Source: Narthecium ossifragum (Eukaryota; Streptophyta; Magnoliopsida; Dioscoreales; Nartheciaceae). Taken from it: a DNA stretch of 64,000 bases. Of the stretch, positions 1-10,789 are shown in pieces. The stretch is from NCBI GenBank assembly GCA_963920575.1, contig OY986967.1, positions 10,906,061-10,970,060 on the forward strand, read 5' to 3'. The translations under genes were made by a program, and so were the position numbers. Numbering within the stretch: position 1 is the stretch's first letter; each line of letters begins with the position of its first letter. The notes beneath the pieces are model-generated. The model was not told where the DNA came from. It saw only the letters and a program-made list of their open reading frames with translations, and ran no database searches.

Positions 1-2605
1 TTCTCTTCTCTTTTTTTCTGTGTTTTTGCACCATTTTCTCTTCTCCTTCTCAACTCGATCTCTGTTTTTTTGCACTCTATTTTGCACCATACCCTCATAG
101 AGGAAAAACAGAGATTGAACATTATTCCATGTTTTTTTGCACAGAGGTCGTGATTACCCCCCACACCGCCGTCGACCTTGCCCAACCCGCCGTTAGTCAC
201 GTGATCCACGATCATCGCCCCACGTCCTACACCGTCGCGATCATCTCCCCACGCCGTCGTCGACCTTGCCCAACCCACCGTCGGCCACACGATCCACGAT
301 GGTATGTTTTTTTTTCTTTCATATTTTGACTCTTTTTAATCTACTTGATTTCAGAAAGACTAATATGGTTTTTGATCTAATGCTTTAGAAAGCTAAAAAC
401 TAATATTAGTTTTTGAAGCTTCAGAAATACTATCTAAAGCTTCAGAAAATGCTCTTTTTGATCTAAAGATGTAGAACAGTTTCTGAAAGTCTTTTTGATT
501 TACTTTAGGTTTTAAGCTTTAAGTATCCTCGCTATGCTTTAATCTTTTCAATCACATACAATCATTACTAAGTTTTCTCTGTACATGAATAGGTTGCTTA
601 AGTAGCAATTGTATGGTCATCAAGACCGGTGTAAGAAAGACCATAGGTTGTTGTCCCACTTAGTAGCATATAATTTCTGCTAATACCTATAATTGAGAAC
701 ATAATTGTCATGAGGGAAATAATTTCCTCCACCTCTCTTCTTTTTTAGGCACTTCATGGGAATATGTTGTAGTTTGAGGGTTAAATATTGGTGTTTATGT
801 TTAAAATTTCCTACACCTCTCTTCTTTTGTGCATTTGTAGATTGCAGTAAGGCTATAGCAGCCTGTTTTGAGCATTTCCTATACCCTATTATCTGGAACA
901 TATGTTCAATGTTCCATGAACTTAAGGGGTTTGCCATTTTAGTACCCCTAGAATTCACAAATGTGCAAATATTCAGGTTATAACAGCTTATATATCTATT
1001 GTTTTCCGGTTTTTATATGGATGTAATTATTAGATTGGGGTGGCTAATGGTTAATGTTCCATGCTTGAAAAACTATTCATAGTTTATTGTTTTGGTTGAC
1101 TGGCATTGTTTAGAAGTTGACTTAGAAGATTGAGTTGGCCACCATTAGTGAAGAAGAAATACTGATTGATTAGGGTTGGAAAGCAAGCATTCAATTGAAG
1201 ATGATTAACATTAAATGAGCTTATTAGTTAAATGGCATGGCGGGGATATACAGTGCGGTATGAATGTAGAAATTGTTTAGAAAAAATATATATCATGATG
1301 TCAAATATTATGCAAATTTTTAAATTTTGTTTTGACGGTTTATTGTGCATTCCCCTAGCTTTCGGAGTTGGACATGCATACAAGAGCTACGGAGAAGTTT
1401 ATGTATTAAGTGAAATCAAAATCTCTGTATTTTTTATTTTCTTTGAAGTTGTTTTATTGTGGGGACTGTTGTAATCTTGGAACTACATTATTTAGGAGTA
1501 ATGCAGATTGTTGTATATTATGGGTTTCCTCTTGATGAAAGATTATGTAGGAGTAAAAGAAATACATTATTTGGTGGTGCATGTGACTAGAGGATTGTTT
1601 TGTTTCTTTCTTGAGCTTTAATTTAATTGTTTCCATGCTATTATTTTGAAATCTATTTGATTAAGCTCATGTGTAGCATGTGGGTCTTTGATGATGGATT
1701 CTTTGACGATATACTCGACTTTTTGGACAGAGTGGTTGGCTCAGTAGGAGGTTTTTTTTTTTTTTAAGGAGGGGGGGGGGGGTTGTGTGGATTTGGAGCT
1801 TAGTATAGAGTTTAATTGTCTAGATATAACCAGGCTTCTCTTTAATTTAAAGGCGGTTCAAAATCAATGGTGAATACAGTTTTGAAGATAATGAAAGAAA
1901 ATTAAGGTTTTTAAGATTTTTAATCCAATCGTGGAGAATTTTTAATCAAACGGTGGCAATCAAAGAATCTGATGTTTCAACTAATCAGAACTTTAGCTAA
2001 ACGTGATTATGATTTTTTTAAAAAAAATCATACTTGCTGCGAGGGCCACACCTAGGGGAGGTTCTATCAATTTTTTAAAAAAGGAACTCTAAATAGTATG
2101 GGCTGCGTTGCATGAGTGTTCATGTCGCAGGCACGGGCATTCACTAGTATATATATATATATATATATATATCGCCCATTTGGTCGATGGCTTGCATGTA
2201 GACGATTAAACTACATACTTATATGTCATTGGTCATTACTTACTTTGTTTACGTGTCGGTCATTGATTATTTAACCATTATTTTCGCTAACCGGTGTATA
2301 ATTTGGTTTCGATCAAAATCAAATCACGTCAGCACCATATTGGGATGCCACATGAAGTGCGCAAAATGAACGACCCATGTGTTGTGCGCATTGTAGGATT
2401 TTGAGATGTTTACATTTTGGAGACTAATAGTATTCGAGTCATGGATCAGCTTTCCATATTTTGACTCAGCCTCCTTTTAAAAAAAGGACTTTTGACATAT
2501 CACTCATCTTTATTTTAATAATATTATCAGAAACTACTTTAGTGCAGAAAACTATGTTCTTAATCAATTAAACTCGTAAAAAGCTACATGAGCAAACCTG
2601 TCATC
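1..2605. other. AT-rich intergenic DNA, no supported gene
   Basis: No convincing coding region is visible. Positions 168-225 and 255-306 are imperfect direct repeats (shared core CGTCGACCTTGCCCAACCC, later GATCCACGAT); the second ends in ATG followed by GTATGT, which resembles a splice donor, so this could be the first exon of an unidentified transcript. A CT-rich segment (AATTTCCTMCACCTCTCTTC) is repeated near 721 and 806. Simple repeats are a T run then a G run at about 1752-1782 and a TA run at about 2148-2172. Small open frames here have no recognisable domain and I do not call them. Confidence 0.5.
2110..2148 (+). mobile_element. Possible Helitron 3' terminus
   Basis: A short hairpin (CATGA, loop GTGT, TCATG) is followed about 15 bases later by CACGGGCATTCACTAGT, and then by a TA dinucleotide run. 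Helitron 3' ends characteristically have a small hairpin just upstream of a terminal CTRR, here CTAG followed by T. I see no 5' TC end and no Rep/helicase coding sequence, so this is only a candidate end of a non-autonomous element. Confidence 0.25.
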
Positions 2606-4135
2606 AACTTCCATAAGTTCGATTCGGAGGAAGATATGATAAGCATTTTAACTGGAGGTCCCTGGATGGTCGATGGACTCACCTTGTCACTTATCCGCTG
2701 GAGAGATTGCTTCCGGCCGACCGCCTCAGCGTTCACCAAAGCGCCGCTCTGGTTACGCATCCCCGACCTCCCGCCGGAGTACTTTGATCGCGAAGCCATC
2801 TTTGACATGGTCTCCGACATTGGCACCCCGCTGGCCATCGATGTCGTCACCAAGTTCACGGATAGATGCAAGTACGCCCGCGTCTGTGTCGAGGTAGATC
2901 TTACACTTCCGGCATGCATAGGAACATATCTACAGCGCGGCGAGAATGACTACTTCCTCCAGCCATTTGTCTATGAAAACATAGACATATGTGATGGTTG
3001 TGGATTACTTGGACACCTTCAGTTCCGATGCCCGGCGTCCCACCAGCATTCGCACAAACAAACAGAGAATGGAGCTAAGAGCACCACGGTGGACGGCAAC
3101 CAGACCCCTGTGTTCACTGGCGGGACATCTAACCCAACCGGACCAATGAGTATGGAAGAGGATGTACCTGAAGAGTTGGAGAACAGGATCCCAGGAGCGT
3201 GGCACACCGTTCAAAATCGCCGCCGTTGGAGGAAACCCAATGCTCCAACAAGGGGGGGGGACGCCTCGCTACCAGCTAGGGGGGAGCGCGCTCCGGCACC
3301 GGCATCTCACACCAGGCGCAACAAGGAAGACGATGAAGTGGTATGGCCCATGCCAGCTCAGCACCATGAAAAGACAAATCGTGTGCCACCTCAGCAAAGG
3401 ACAGGAGCACCAACGGATGCACAGCCTGGCGCAGAAGCTGGTCGGGGACGTGGCGCAGGCAACGTACAACCGCTGGACGCTAGGATCGCGACAAGCGGCG
3501 GTGCCAGGGAGGGACCACAAGAGAAGGATAGAGATGGAGAGCTGAGGGGTGGCGGCGCCCTCCGGACCCCTCACGCTGGTGCCCTAGCCCCCTTTAAAGG
3601 GAAAAGCCCACAATGGGCTGGCCCAAGTACATGGGCCCAGGTAGCAAGTCAAGGGAGAAAGCCCTGGCCCAAAACTCATATTAATCGGTTCAATCCGATC
3701 TCTATCACGATGGCAGACATGGATGACGACGAACTCGCAGTGCTATCTTTGCATGAAGTTGGCTGGTATGCTCGCGAGAGAAACAGGGGCAATCGTCCTG
3801 GCCCTCTCGTCGTCCCCCGCGGTTACAAGACCTTCGACACTGCCAACCAGGAGATGGACGAGGAGACCATGGTCACTATCCATCAAGATGGAGTCTCCTC
3901 CCTCAAACAAGCATTGGCCATTGATACACAGTCGCTGGCGGTGGGAAACAGAGAAGATATGGAGGATGTGGAAGATGATCCTTGTGACCGGCTTATCCCA
4001 CCAGGGTATACTCCGCCAAGGATGGATGTTGATATGGACACAACTCCACCTTATCCAACAGAAAGCCAACCCAAGAGATGCAGGTTGTCAGCTCCCGGGG
4101 ACGAGCATCCTCGTGACTCAGGTGACCCATGTTAA
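2588..4135 (+). CDS. LINE ORF1 protein (DUF4283, zinc knuckle), N-terminally truncated
   Basis: ORF1 proteins of plant L1-type LINEs bind element RNA as a nucleoprotein. The 515-residue frame opens in a partial DUF4283 domain (about residues 12-130; GGPWMVDG, then IRWRD) and has a CCHC knuckle at C135, C138, H143, C148 (CDGCGLLGHLQFRC). A low-complexity basic, proline- and glycine-rich tail follows. The ATG at 2588 and about ten codons come from target DNA plus the target duplication, not from the LINE, because the element body starts near 2620. The frame overlaps the start of ORF2 by seven bases (ATGTTAA). No stop interrupts it. Whether any protein is made is doubtful, since the native promoter is missing. 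Confidence 0.8.
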   Translation: MSKPVINFHKFDSEEDMISILTGGPWMVDGLTLSLIRWRDCFRPTASAFTKAPLWLRIPDLPPEYFDREAIFDMVSDIGTPLAIDVVTKFTDRCKYARVCVEVDLTLPACIGTYLQRGENDYFLQPFVYENIDICDGCGLLGHLQFRCPASHQHSHKQTENGAKSTTVDGNQTPVFTGGTSNPTGPMSMEEDVPEELENRIPGAWHTVQNRRRWRKPNAPTRGGDASLPARGERAPAPASHTRRNKEDDEVVWPMPAQHHEKTNRVPPQQRTGAPTDAQPGAEAGRGRGAGNVQPLDARIATSGGAREGPQEKDRDGELRGGGALRTPHAGALAPFKGKSPQWAGPSTWAQVASQGRKPWPKTHINRFNPISITMADMDDDELAVLSLHEVGWYARERNRGNRPGPLVVPRGYKTFDTANQEMDEETMVTIHQDGVSSLKQALAIDTQSLAVGNREDMEDVEDDPCDRLIPPGYTPPRMDVDMDTTPPYPTESQPKRCRLSAPGDEHPRDSGDPC

Positions 4136-7100
4136 AAGCCATGGCGTGGAACTGCCATGGCCTCGGCCCAATAAGAGCGGTCAGTGCCTGCCGCCGCCTC
4201 ATCAAGAAACATGATCTAGACTTCCTTTTCCTGCTGGAGACGGTTGTTGTCGAAGCCAATATGGAATTCATATCCAGAAGACTAGGCCCTCATTGGAAGA
4301 CTTATTTGCTACCGTCCAGAGGTCGCCACGGGGGAATTCTTGCAATGTGGAGAGAAGAGGTCGGCCATGTACACTTCGAGCACTACACTGAGCAGGCCAT
4401 CCATGGAGTTGTCACCTCTAAAGGTCTTGGTCAATGGTTCATCTCCGTTGTGTACGCCGCGCGGCGAGGTAGAGATCGCAGAATTCTCTGGGATACGCTG
4501 TCCAAGCTCAATGACAGCGGATGGCCTCACCTTATGCTGGGCGACTTCAATGTGCTTACCAACTCAGATGAGAAAAGAGGAGGGAAACCATTCAGATATA
4601 ACACTTCTGTTACTGAGTTTCTTTCCTTCATCTTCAACGACGATCTCATTGATCTGGGATACAGGGGACCTTCCTTTACTTGGTCAAATCATAAATCAGG
4701 CAGAGCGAGAATCCTTGAACGACTTGATAGAGCGATCGCTAACCCACAATGGCGAGACTGGTTCCCTCGCGCTGAGATCATTCACTCTCTCTATCATAAA
4801 TCTGATCATCAGCCGCTCCTCCTCATACTGGAACCTGAGAAGCTGACCCCTGGACCATCTCCATTTCGGTTGCAACACATATGGAATACCCATCCCACTT
4901 TCAAGCAAGGCGTGATTGGAGCGTGGCGGAGAGCTAGGCGCGGCTCTGCTCAATATGTCTTTCATGGTCGCATAAAAGAGCTTCGCAAGCTGGTCAAGAA
5001 TTGGTCTCGACAGGACGAAGGCGACATCGTCAACGTCCACGCCCATTTGGAGCAGCACCTTCACAGTCTTTACCTTGAAGAGGAACTTGGCCCCCTATCA
5101 ATTTTGCAGGAGCAGCGCATGAGAAGTCTAGAGCATCAACTGGCTGCACTGGAGGTGCAGCAAGACTCCTATGTGTCCCAACATAGACGCAGAGCTTGGG
5201 TCACCGAAGGAGATAGAAATTCACACTCATTTCATCAAAGTATCAAGTCTGGCATCTCTTGCTCCAAAATCAAAGAATTAGTTCTTGAGAATGGGGACGT
5301 TGTAACAGATCAAGTAGGAATTGTTGACCTCTTCCTTGGTCATTATCAAAGGCTATGGGCAGCTGATGCTGGAAGCGCAAACACTCCCCTCCCACCACTT
5401 CCCCTGTTGTCAGAAGAGGCGAGGGCGATGCTCCTCACACCGGTGGAGTCAGAGGAGATCCTTGATGTCCTTCACTCTATGGGTAAAGATCGCACCCCAG
5501 GTCCAGATGGGCTCACTGTTGAGTTCTTTTGTGAACACTGGCAGGTGGTTGGGCAAGATGTGGTGAATCTGATTCAAGGCTTCTTCCACTCTTGCAAGAT
5601 GCCGGCTGGGTGGAACAACACCTTCATTGCTTTCGTACCCAAGTGCGCAAATCCGCGACGCATCAAAGAATTCCGGCCGATCAGCCTCTGCAACGTTTGC
5701 TACAAACTCATCTCATCCATCCTTGCCAAACGTATGCAGAGGGCCCTTCAGGAGGTTATCAGCGTGGAGCAATCAGCCTATATCCAGGGACGCTGCATCC
5801 AGGACAATATTGGAGCTGCACATGAAGTTCTTCACACTTTGCAAAAGGCACCACGGAATGAAGCTCTAATGGCAATCAAAGTAGACATCAAAGCCGCGTA
5901 TGATTCAGTTAGCTGGAGGTTCCTCAGGCGAGTCCTGAAGAAAATGGCCTTCCCTGAACAGTGGATTAGTTGGGTGATGGAGTGCATCACCACCACCCAA
6001 TTCTCACTTCTCATCAACGGGAGAGTGAATGGCTTCTTCCCAGCTGCCAGGGGCCTTCGCCAGGGGGATCCTATCTCCTCCTACCTATTCATTATTGCTC
6101 AGGAAGTCCTCACTAGACTTATAAGTGTCCCGCTAATCGCTCTTGATGGAGTCACCTACCCCAACTCGTCACTTCGGATCAGCCACCTCCTCTACGCCGA
6201 TGATTGCCTCTTCATCACCACGGCAAAGCGTGAACAAGCCAAGAAGCTTCTTAACATGCTGCGTCGCTATAAGAAGCTGTCAGGTCTGGAAATTAGCTCG
6301 GAAAAATCGAGCGACAAGTTCTCTCCTTCCACCTCTGTTCCTCGAAGGCGCTTGCTTTCGCAGCTCCTGGGTTTCTCCGAAAAGCAGGGGCCTTGGCGAT
6401 ACCTTGGGGTCCCTCTGGACTCCCGTCGTATACTTGCTAAAGACTTCACCTTTCTCATTGACGCTATCCAGAGGAAACTCTCCAACTGGCGGAATCCGAT
6501 CAAGACGGCGGCGGGACGCGTTGTCCTAATCCAATCTGTTCTCCAAGCTCTACCAGTCTATGTTATGTCCTCCGTCCCAACCCCTGTTTCCATCCTCAAT
6601 AAAATGGCTGCATTGGCACGCAAGTTCCTATGTCAAGGAAACAGGGGAGGACTCTCCACAATAGCCTGGGATGTCGTTTGCCAACATAAGATGGAAGGAG
6701 GCTTGGGCTTCAAGAATCTCAAAAGATGGCAGGCGGCACTCAGAATGAAACGCGCCGCGCGATTCCTTGAGACTCCAGATTCCATCTGGACCTCTCTATG
6801 CCAGGCCAAGTACAGGTACGATGGCTTTCTCCCCTCCTTGAGAGGCACAGGCCCTGTTTCTAGCTTATGGAGATCTATGTGCAAAGCTTCTGACTTACTA
6901 AGGAGAGGCTTGAGATGGTCGCCAGCGAAACTGTGCCGTGCCAACGTTGTACAAGACTGGTGGATGAGAGAAGGTGCTCTGTGCAAAACTCCGGCTTTGA
7001 TGGCGTTCAGTGACGAGGTTCACAACATGACTGTTGGAGACCTGATCACAGAGGAAGGACAATGGGATGAGCAAAAGCTTGGCCTCTTCTTCCACCCGGC

Positions 7101-8242
7101 TATGGTAGAGGAAATTGTATCCATCCCGCTACAAGCTGAGAGCTCCCCACCGCGATGGACCTGGACCAAGGATGGGAAAATCACATCCTCTTCTACATAC
7201 CAGATGCTTGAACACCTAGAGTGTGCCAAGCACGATGAGCAGATCCAACAATGGAGAAGTGTGTGGAAGGCGCCAGCAGGACCTCGTGTCAAACACTTCC
7301 TCTGGAAGCTTCAGCATGGCAAAATTCCTACTAAACTAGCGCTCTGGCACCTATGTCTTACCTCTGAGAAGGAATGTCCCCGGTGCAAGATCGTGGATGA
7401 AGACGTTGATCACCTCCTGTTCAGCTGCCGCTTCGCTCAGGAAGTCTGGGAGAAAGTTCTTGATGGCACCAGTCTGATTGCCACTGATCTGAGCCTTGAA
7501 GCTTGTCTTCAGCTTCTGCGCAGGCCACGGAAGGAAGACACAGTCAAGAAGGAGAATTCGCTCATTGCCTATGGTATATGGTGGATATGGAAGAGCAGGT
7601 GTATGCTTATTGCCGGAGAGGAGACACATGGTGCTCGGGACTTGTCCCGTCTCATTATCTGGCAAGTTAAGGAGTATAGGGCCTCAACGCAGCAAACAAG
7701 AGGGCACGGCACAATGCGCATCAAGGGTGTCAGAATTCAAACGGATGCATCCTTCTATCCTACAGCGGGCGAAGCTGGTTTGGGAGTTGTCTGTTTGGAT
7801 GACGAGGGGGTGATCCTTTGGTCCAATGGCAGCTGCAAGATGGCAGAAACTCCGCTCCAGGGAGAACTCCATGCCATCCTAATGGCGGTGAAGGAAGCTG
7901 CACAGAGAGGTTGCAGGCAAGTGACGATTGAGTCTGACTCGCTATTTGGGGTCCGGATGATCGACGGCTCGATACCACTGACTGGAGACTGTAGAGGAAT
8001 CGTGCAAAGCATCTGGTGGGAATCACGTACTTTCTTAGAAGCTCTAATTGTATATATTCCTAGGGAAGAGAACTCGCATGCCGACTGGCTAGCTCGCCAA
8101 GCGTTCCTGTTTCACTCTAGTGTAGCGACTGTGGCCACGCACGGGGGGTTTGTCCCCGTTGCCTATAGGCCCTAGCCTGTTGTTCGCCCTTAATTGGGTG
8201 TTTTAGTCATTGGCTTAACTAATCAAAAAAAAAAAAAAAAAA
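2620..8242 (+). mobile_element. LINE-A: 5'-truncated non-LTR retrotransposon, near-intact
   Basis: The element carries ORF1 (DUF4283, CCHC knuckle) and a full ORF2 (endonuclease, reverse transcriptase, zf-RVT, RNase H) and ends in an A run (about 8225-8244). A perfect 14-bp target-site duplication, AACTTCCATAAGTT, flanks it at 2606-2619 and 8243-8256. The left copy lies inside the ORF1 reading frame, so the insertion is truncated within the DUF4283 domain and has lost its 5' UTR and promoter. The perfect duplication and intact frames suggest a recent insertion. The 3' end (GGCTTAACTAATC then A run) resembles the tails of the fragments at 16.9 and 36.8 kb. Confidence 0.93.
4129..8175 (+). CDS. 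LINE ORF2 polyprotein: APE endonuclease, reverse transcriptase, RNase H
   Basis: An uninterrupted 1348-residue frame with all enzymes needed for target-primed reverse transcription. The endonuclease/exonuclease/phosphatase domain occupies about residues 1-235 (WNCHGLG, LLET, LGDFN, SDHQPL). Reverse transcriptase follows from about 450 to 790 (FRPISLCN, KVDIKAAYDS, GLRQGDP, catalytic YADD at 689-692). A zf-RVT region lies near 1040-1110 (PRVKHFLWK, ECPRC, later H and C). The RNase H domain at the C terminus retains D1206, E1246, D1270 and D1319. The start overlaps the ORF1 stop, which would allow coupled reinitiation. All catalytic signatures look intact, unusual for a copy in this window. Nuclear action on genomic DNA is inferred from the family. 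Confidence 0.92.
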   Translation: MLKAMAWNCHGLGPIRAVSACRRLIKKHDLDFLFLLETVVVEANMEFISRRLGPHWKTYLLPSRGRHGGILAMWREEVGHVHFEHYTEQAIHGVVTSKGLGQWFISVVYAARRGRDRRILWDTLSKLNDSGWPHLMLGDFNVLTNSDEKRGGKPFRYNTSVTEFLSFIFNDDLIDLGYRGPSFTWSNHKSGRARILERLDRAIANPQWRDWFPRAEIIHSLYHKSDHQPLLLILEPEKLTPGPSPFRLQHIWNTHPTFKQGVIGAWRRARRGSAQYVFHGRIKELRKLVKNWSRQDEGDIVNVHAHLEQHLHSLYLEEELGPLSILQEQRMRSLEHQLAALEVQQDSYVSQHRRRAWVTEGDRNSHSFHQSIKSGISCSKIKELVLENGDVVTDQVGIVDLFLGHYQRLWAADAGSANTPLPPLPLLSEEARAMLLTPVESEEILDVLHSMGKDRTPGPDGLTVEFFCEHWQVVGQDVVNLIQGFFHSCKMPAGWNNTFIAFVPKCANPRRIKEFRPISLCNVCYKLISSILAKRMQRALQEVISVEQSAYIQGRCIQDNIGAAHEVLHTLQKAPRNEALMAIKVDIKAAYDSVSWRFLRRVLKKMAFPEQWISWVMECITTTQFSLLINGRVNGFFPAARGLRQGDPISSYLFIIAQEVLTRLISVPLIALDGVTYPNSSLRISHLLYADDCLFITTAKREQAKKLLNMLRRYKKLSGLEISSEKSSDKFSPSTSVPRRRLLSQLLGFSEKQGPWRYLGVPLDSRRILAKDFTFLIDAIQRKLSNWRNPIKTAAGRVVLIQSVLQALPVYVMSSVPTPVSILNKMAALARKFLCQGNRGGLSTIAWDVVCQHKMEGGLGFKNLKRWQAALRMKRAARFLETPDSIWTSLCQAKYRYDGFLPSLRGTGPVSSLWRSMCKASDLLRRGLRWSPAKLCRANVVQDWWMREGALCKTPALMAFSDEVHNMTVGDLITEEGQWDEQKLGLFFHPAMVEEIVSIPLQAESSPPRWTWTKDGKITSSSTYQMLEHLECAKHDEQIQQWRSVWKAPAGPRVKHFLWKLQHGKIPTKLALWHLCLTSEKECPRCKIVDEDVDHLLFSCRFAQEVWEKVLDGTSLIATDLSLEACLQLLRRPRKEDTVKKENSLIAYGIWWIWKSRCMLIAGEETHGARDLSRLIIWQVKEYRASTQQTRGHGTMRIKGVRIQTDASFYPTAGEAGLGVVCLDDEGVILWSNGSCKMAETPLQGELHAILMAVKEAAQRGCRQVTIESDSLFGVRMIDGSIPLTGDCRGIVQSIWWESRTFLEALIVYIPREENSHADWLARQAFLFHSSVATVATHGGFVPVAYRP

Positions 8243-8256
8243 AACTTCCATAAGTT

Positions 8257-10785
8257 TTGTAGGTGATTTAACTTCTACTGATGGAAGTTAAAAGCATGTA
8301 GTTTTTTACGAGTTTCATCGATAAGCGAGATAGTATTATACAATATTGTTAAAATTTACATGATATTATGCAAAAAAAAAAACACCCTATATTTTTGTGC
8401 AATTATTCAAAGATGGACAACTCCTGGATATCATTGCAACCAGTCAAATTGAACCTTCACAACGTCTGTAAATGCATCTATTAAATTGTTGAAGCACAAA
8501 TTCAGCACTATCCATAGAGATAATACCTGAAAAATTGAAATGCGGTGAGAACATGCGGATAGCTATGTCTAGTTTAATTCCACACCATGTGGCAAATCTA
8601 CCTAAGCAATAAAGACAAAGATTCTATTTTTTCCTTCAGTCACCAGTTCATGTATCCACCTCTAGCTTTATCTTCCATAGTCACCAAATATTTATTTTAA
8701 CCAGTGCTGATGACTTAACTCTTCCATTGGCTAAATGTTTTGTACAATGACTCGATCTCAGCTAACCACCTTGTACTTGTAATTCACTTATGTAATTGGA
8801 TAGGGTAAGCTATCTGATTGCACACAGGATTATGAGACAAAATGGAAACTTTTTAGGAGAGGAAGGTGATTTTTGTGGACATAAAACTACAAGCTTTGCC
8901 CAATTAGTTTGTTGCTCTAGATTATAAGTTTGTAACACTAGCTCTATAAAGTTTGCATGACCAAACCATCTCAAATTTGAATTCCTACGGTTTCCCACTT
9001 GTAAGATCGATGACAGAATTTTTATGCTCAGATATAGCTGGGTCTCAAGTTGACTTAGAAGGGATGCTGAATTGCTGATAACGAGTACAAATTAATCCCA
9101 GATCTTATGATCAACATGAATTTATGAGAATTCCCTATATAAGCTTCTCAACTGGGTTTCTTGATAGTCATCATTCACTGTATGCAAGCTCTATGGGACT
9201 ATATATCTTCCTCAGTGCGGTTAATTTGTTGCATCTTTCTTCTTGTTCCTTTCCATTTGGCTTTTGCTCCTTCTGTTCATCAAATAAAGACTTGCATGCT
9301 CATGAACTATTTCCATTTCTACACATTTCGGATGCGCCTTTTCCTTGCAGCAATTATTTTTCTCCTGCAAAAAAGGAAGAACACTGATGTGATACATGAG
9401 GATCCATATCTTTATGTTGGCAATGAACATATTGTTAGTGGCCTTAAAAGAATCATTAAAGCTGATTTGAGACTAGGTAGAGGTAATTAATGCTATTAAT
9501 CATGACAATGGCACCTCTAAAGTGAAGCATTAGGCACTTGAAACATATCTAATTGGTGGTAAACTAAATTTAATCCTAGAAAGTTGTCCAAGAAAGTGAT
9601 CTTTTAATAACAAATGTCAAAAGAATCTCTTTTATTACATATAATAATAAGATAAAAGAAAACATAAATCTCTTTTATTACATATAATAATAAGATCATA
9701 GAAAACATAAACGTCTTGAAACCATATATATAAGAGCAAACCACCCTTCTTTTCCTAAATGGATCAGATCCTGAAAGCTTGTTTTGGATCTCAGAACAAA
9801 AAAACTGAATCACTACATACAATAAACCGTTTTAGTGTTTCATCACTTTGTATTTTATGGTCCAACCCTTTTCACATGCACTGGCTTCTTAGTAGAAGTA
9901 AATGGAAAGGATGCTATTGATGCCTTGTCTCACAGTCTCAATCCTTTCCAAACTAATATGTCCAAGTTGAACAAAGCTGCTGATGGCTCAGAGGATTCCC
10001 CAGGCTCCATCATGCAGTGCTTCACTGCATGCTCTTTTGGGCCTCAAGATCTTAAAGTGATGGTAAAAAGAGATTAAACTTGTGACAAGAGATAAAAACT
10101 TCATCCTTGGAACTGAGGGCCTTTGAGAAGATAGGTTGTCCAGGGAGGAGATGGCATGGTGTGCTGCTCTCATTAAAGGTTTGAAACCTGCAGATATGCC
10201 AAGCATTTGACTGTTTAACAAGATGGGAATCTATGTTTGTCAGTGAACTGTATGCTTCCACAGAGAGAAAAGAAGGGAAAAGATGTAAAGGACCTCATCA
10301 ATGGAAGTACTGAGTCATGTGTAACTATTTTTGGGCCATCTTTCATTGCATCAGGAGCTGATAGGAGAGAGGATGACCCCAAAATGGTTTTCATGAATAA
10401 ATTCCCATCATCTGAGAAGAAAGAAACATCATTATGTGAAAGAAGAAGGAAAAGGCTTGATTTGAGGTTTCATCATGAAGGCATCTTTTCCTTTCATCAT
10501 GAGAGTTATATGAGAACAAAAACATCCACACACACACCATGCATGTAGCACCAACTCTTTCCTTCTTTAGTCAAAGAAAGCCAACCCTTCTTAAGCCAAA
10601 GGTTTCATGGATGAAAAGTTTGCAAACAATTACCTCTATTATTTCCTCCATGATGGTACCTCTAGAGTTCTCCAAATTCCGCCCTGAACACAACAAAGAA
10701 CTGAAAAAACACATACTCGACAAGAGCAGATCTAACTAGAAAGAAGCTTTATATGCAGGACTAAATATGACATAATTCAGCTTCT
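8257..10785. other. Intergenic DNA downstream of LINE-A
   Basis: No protein gene is recognised. On the minus strand near 8455-8525 there is an exon-like segment (a pyrimidine-rich tract ending in CAG, then an open frame closed by a stop) with no family resemblance I know. A repeated segment (AATCTCTTTTATTACATATAATAATAAGAT core) occurs twice at about 9625-9695. The interval 9800-10785 would be the 3' part of the primary MIR396 transcript if that transcript is long; nothing in the sequence fixes its end. Confidence 0.4.
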
Positions 10786-10789
10786 TAAT

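Noticed and set aside
129..329. Short open frame with histidine- and proline-rich product
   Set aside because: It runs through a direct repeat and has no domain; the composition follows from the repeat.
9124..9490. Pair of hydrophobic frames near 9.1-9.5 kb
   Set aside because: AT- and TC-rich sequence yields leucine/phenylalanine/serine runs; there is no conserved motif or splice context.
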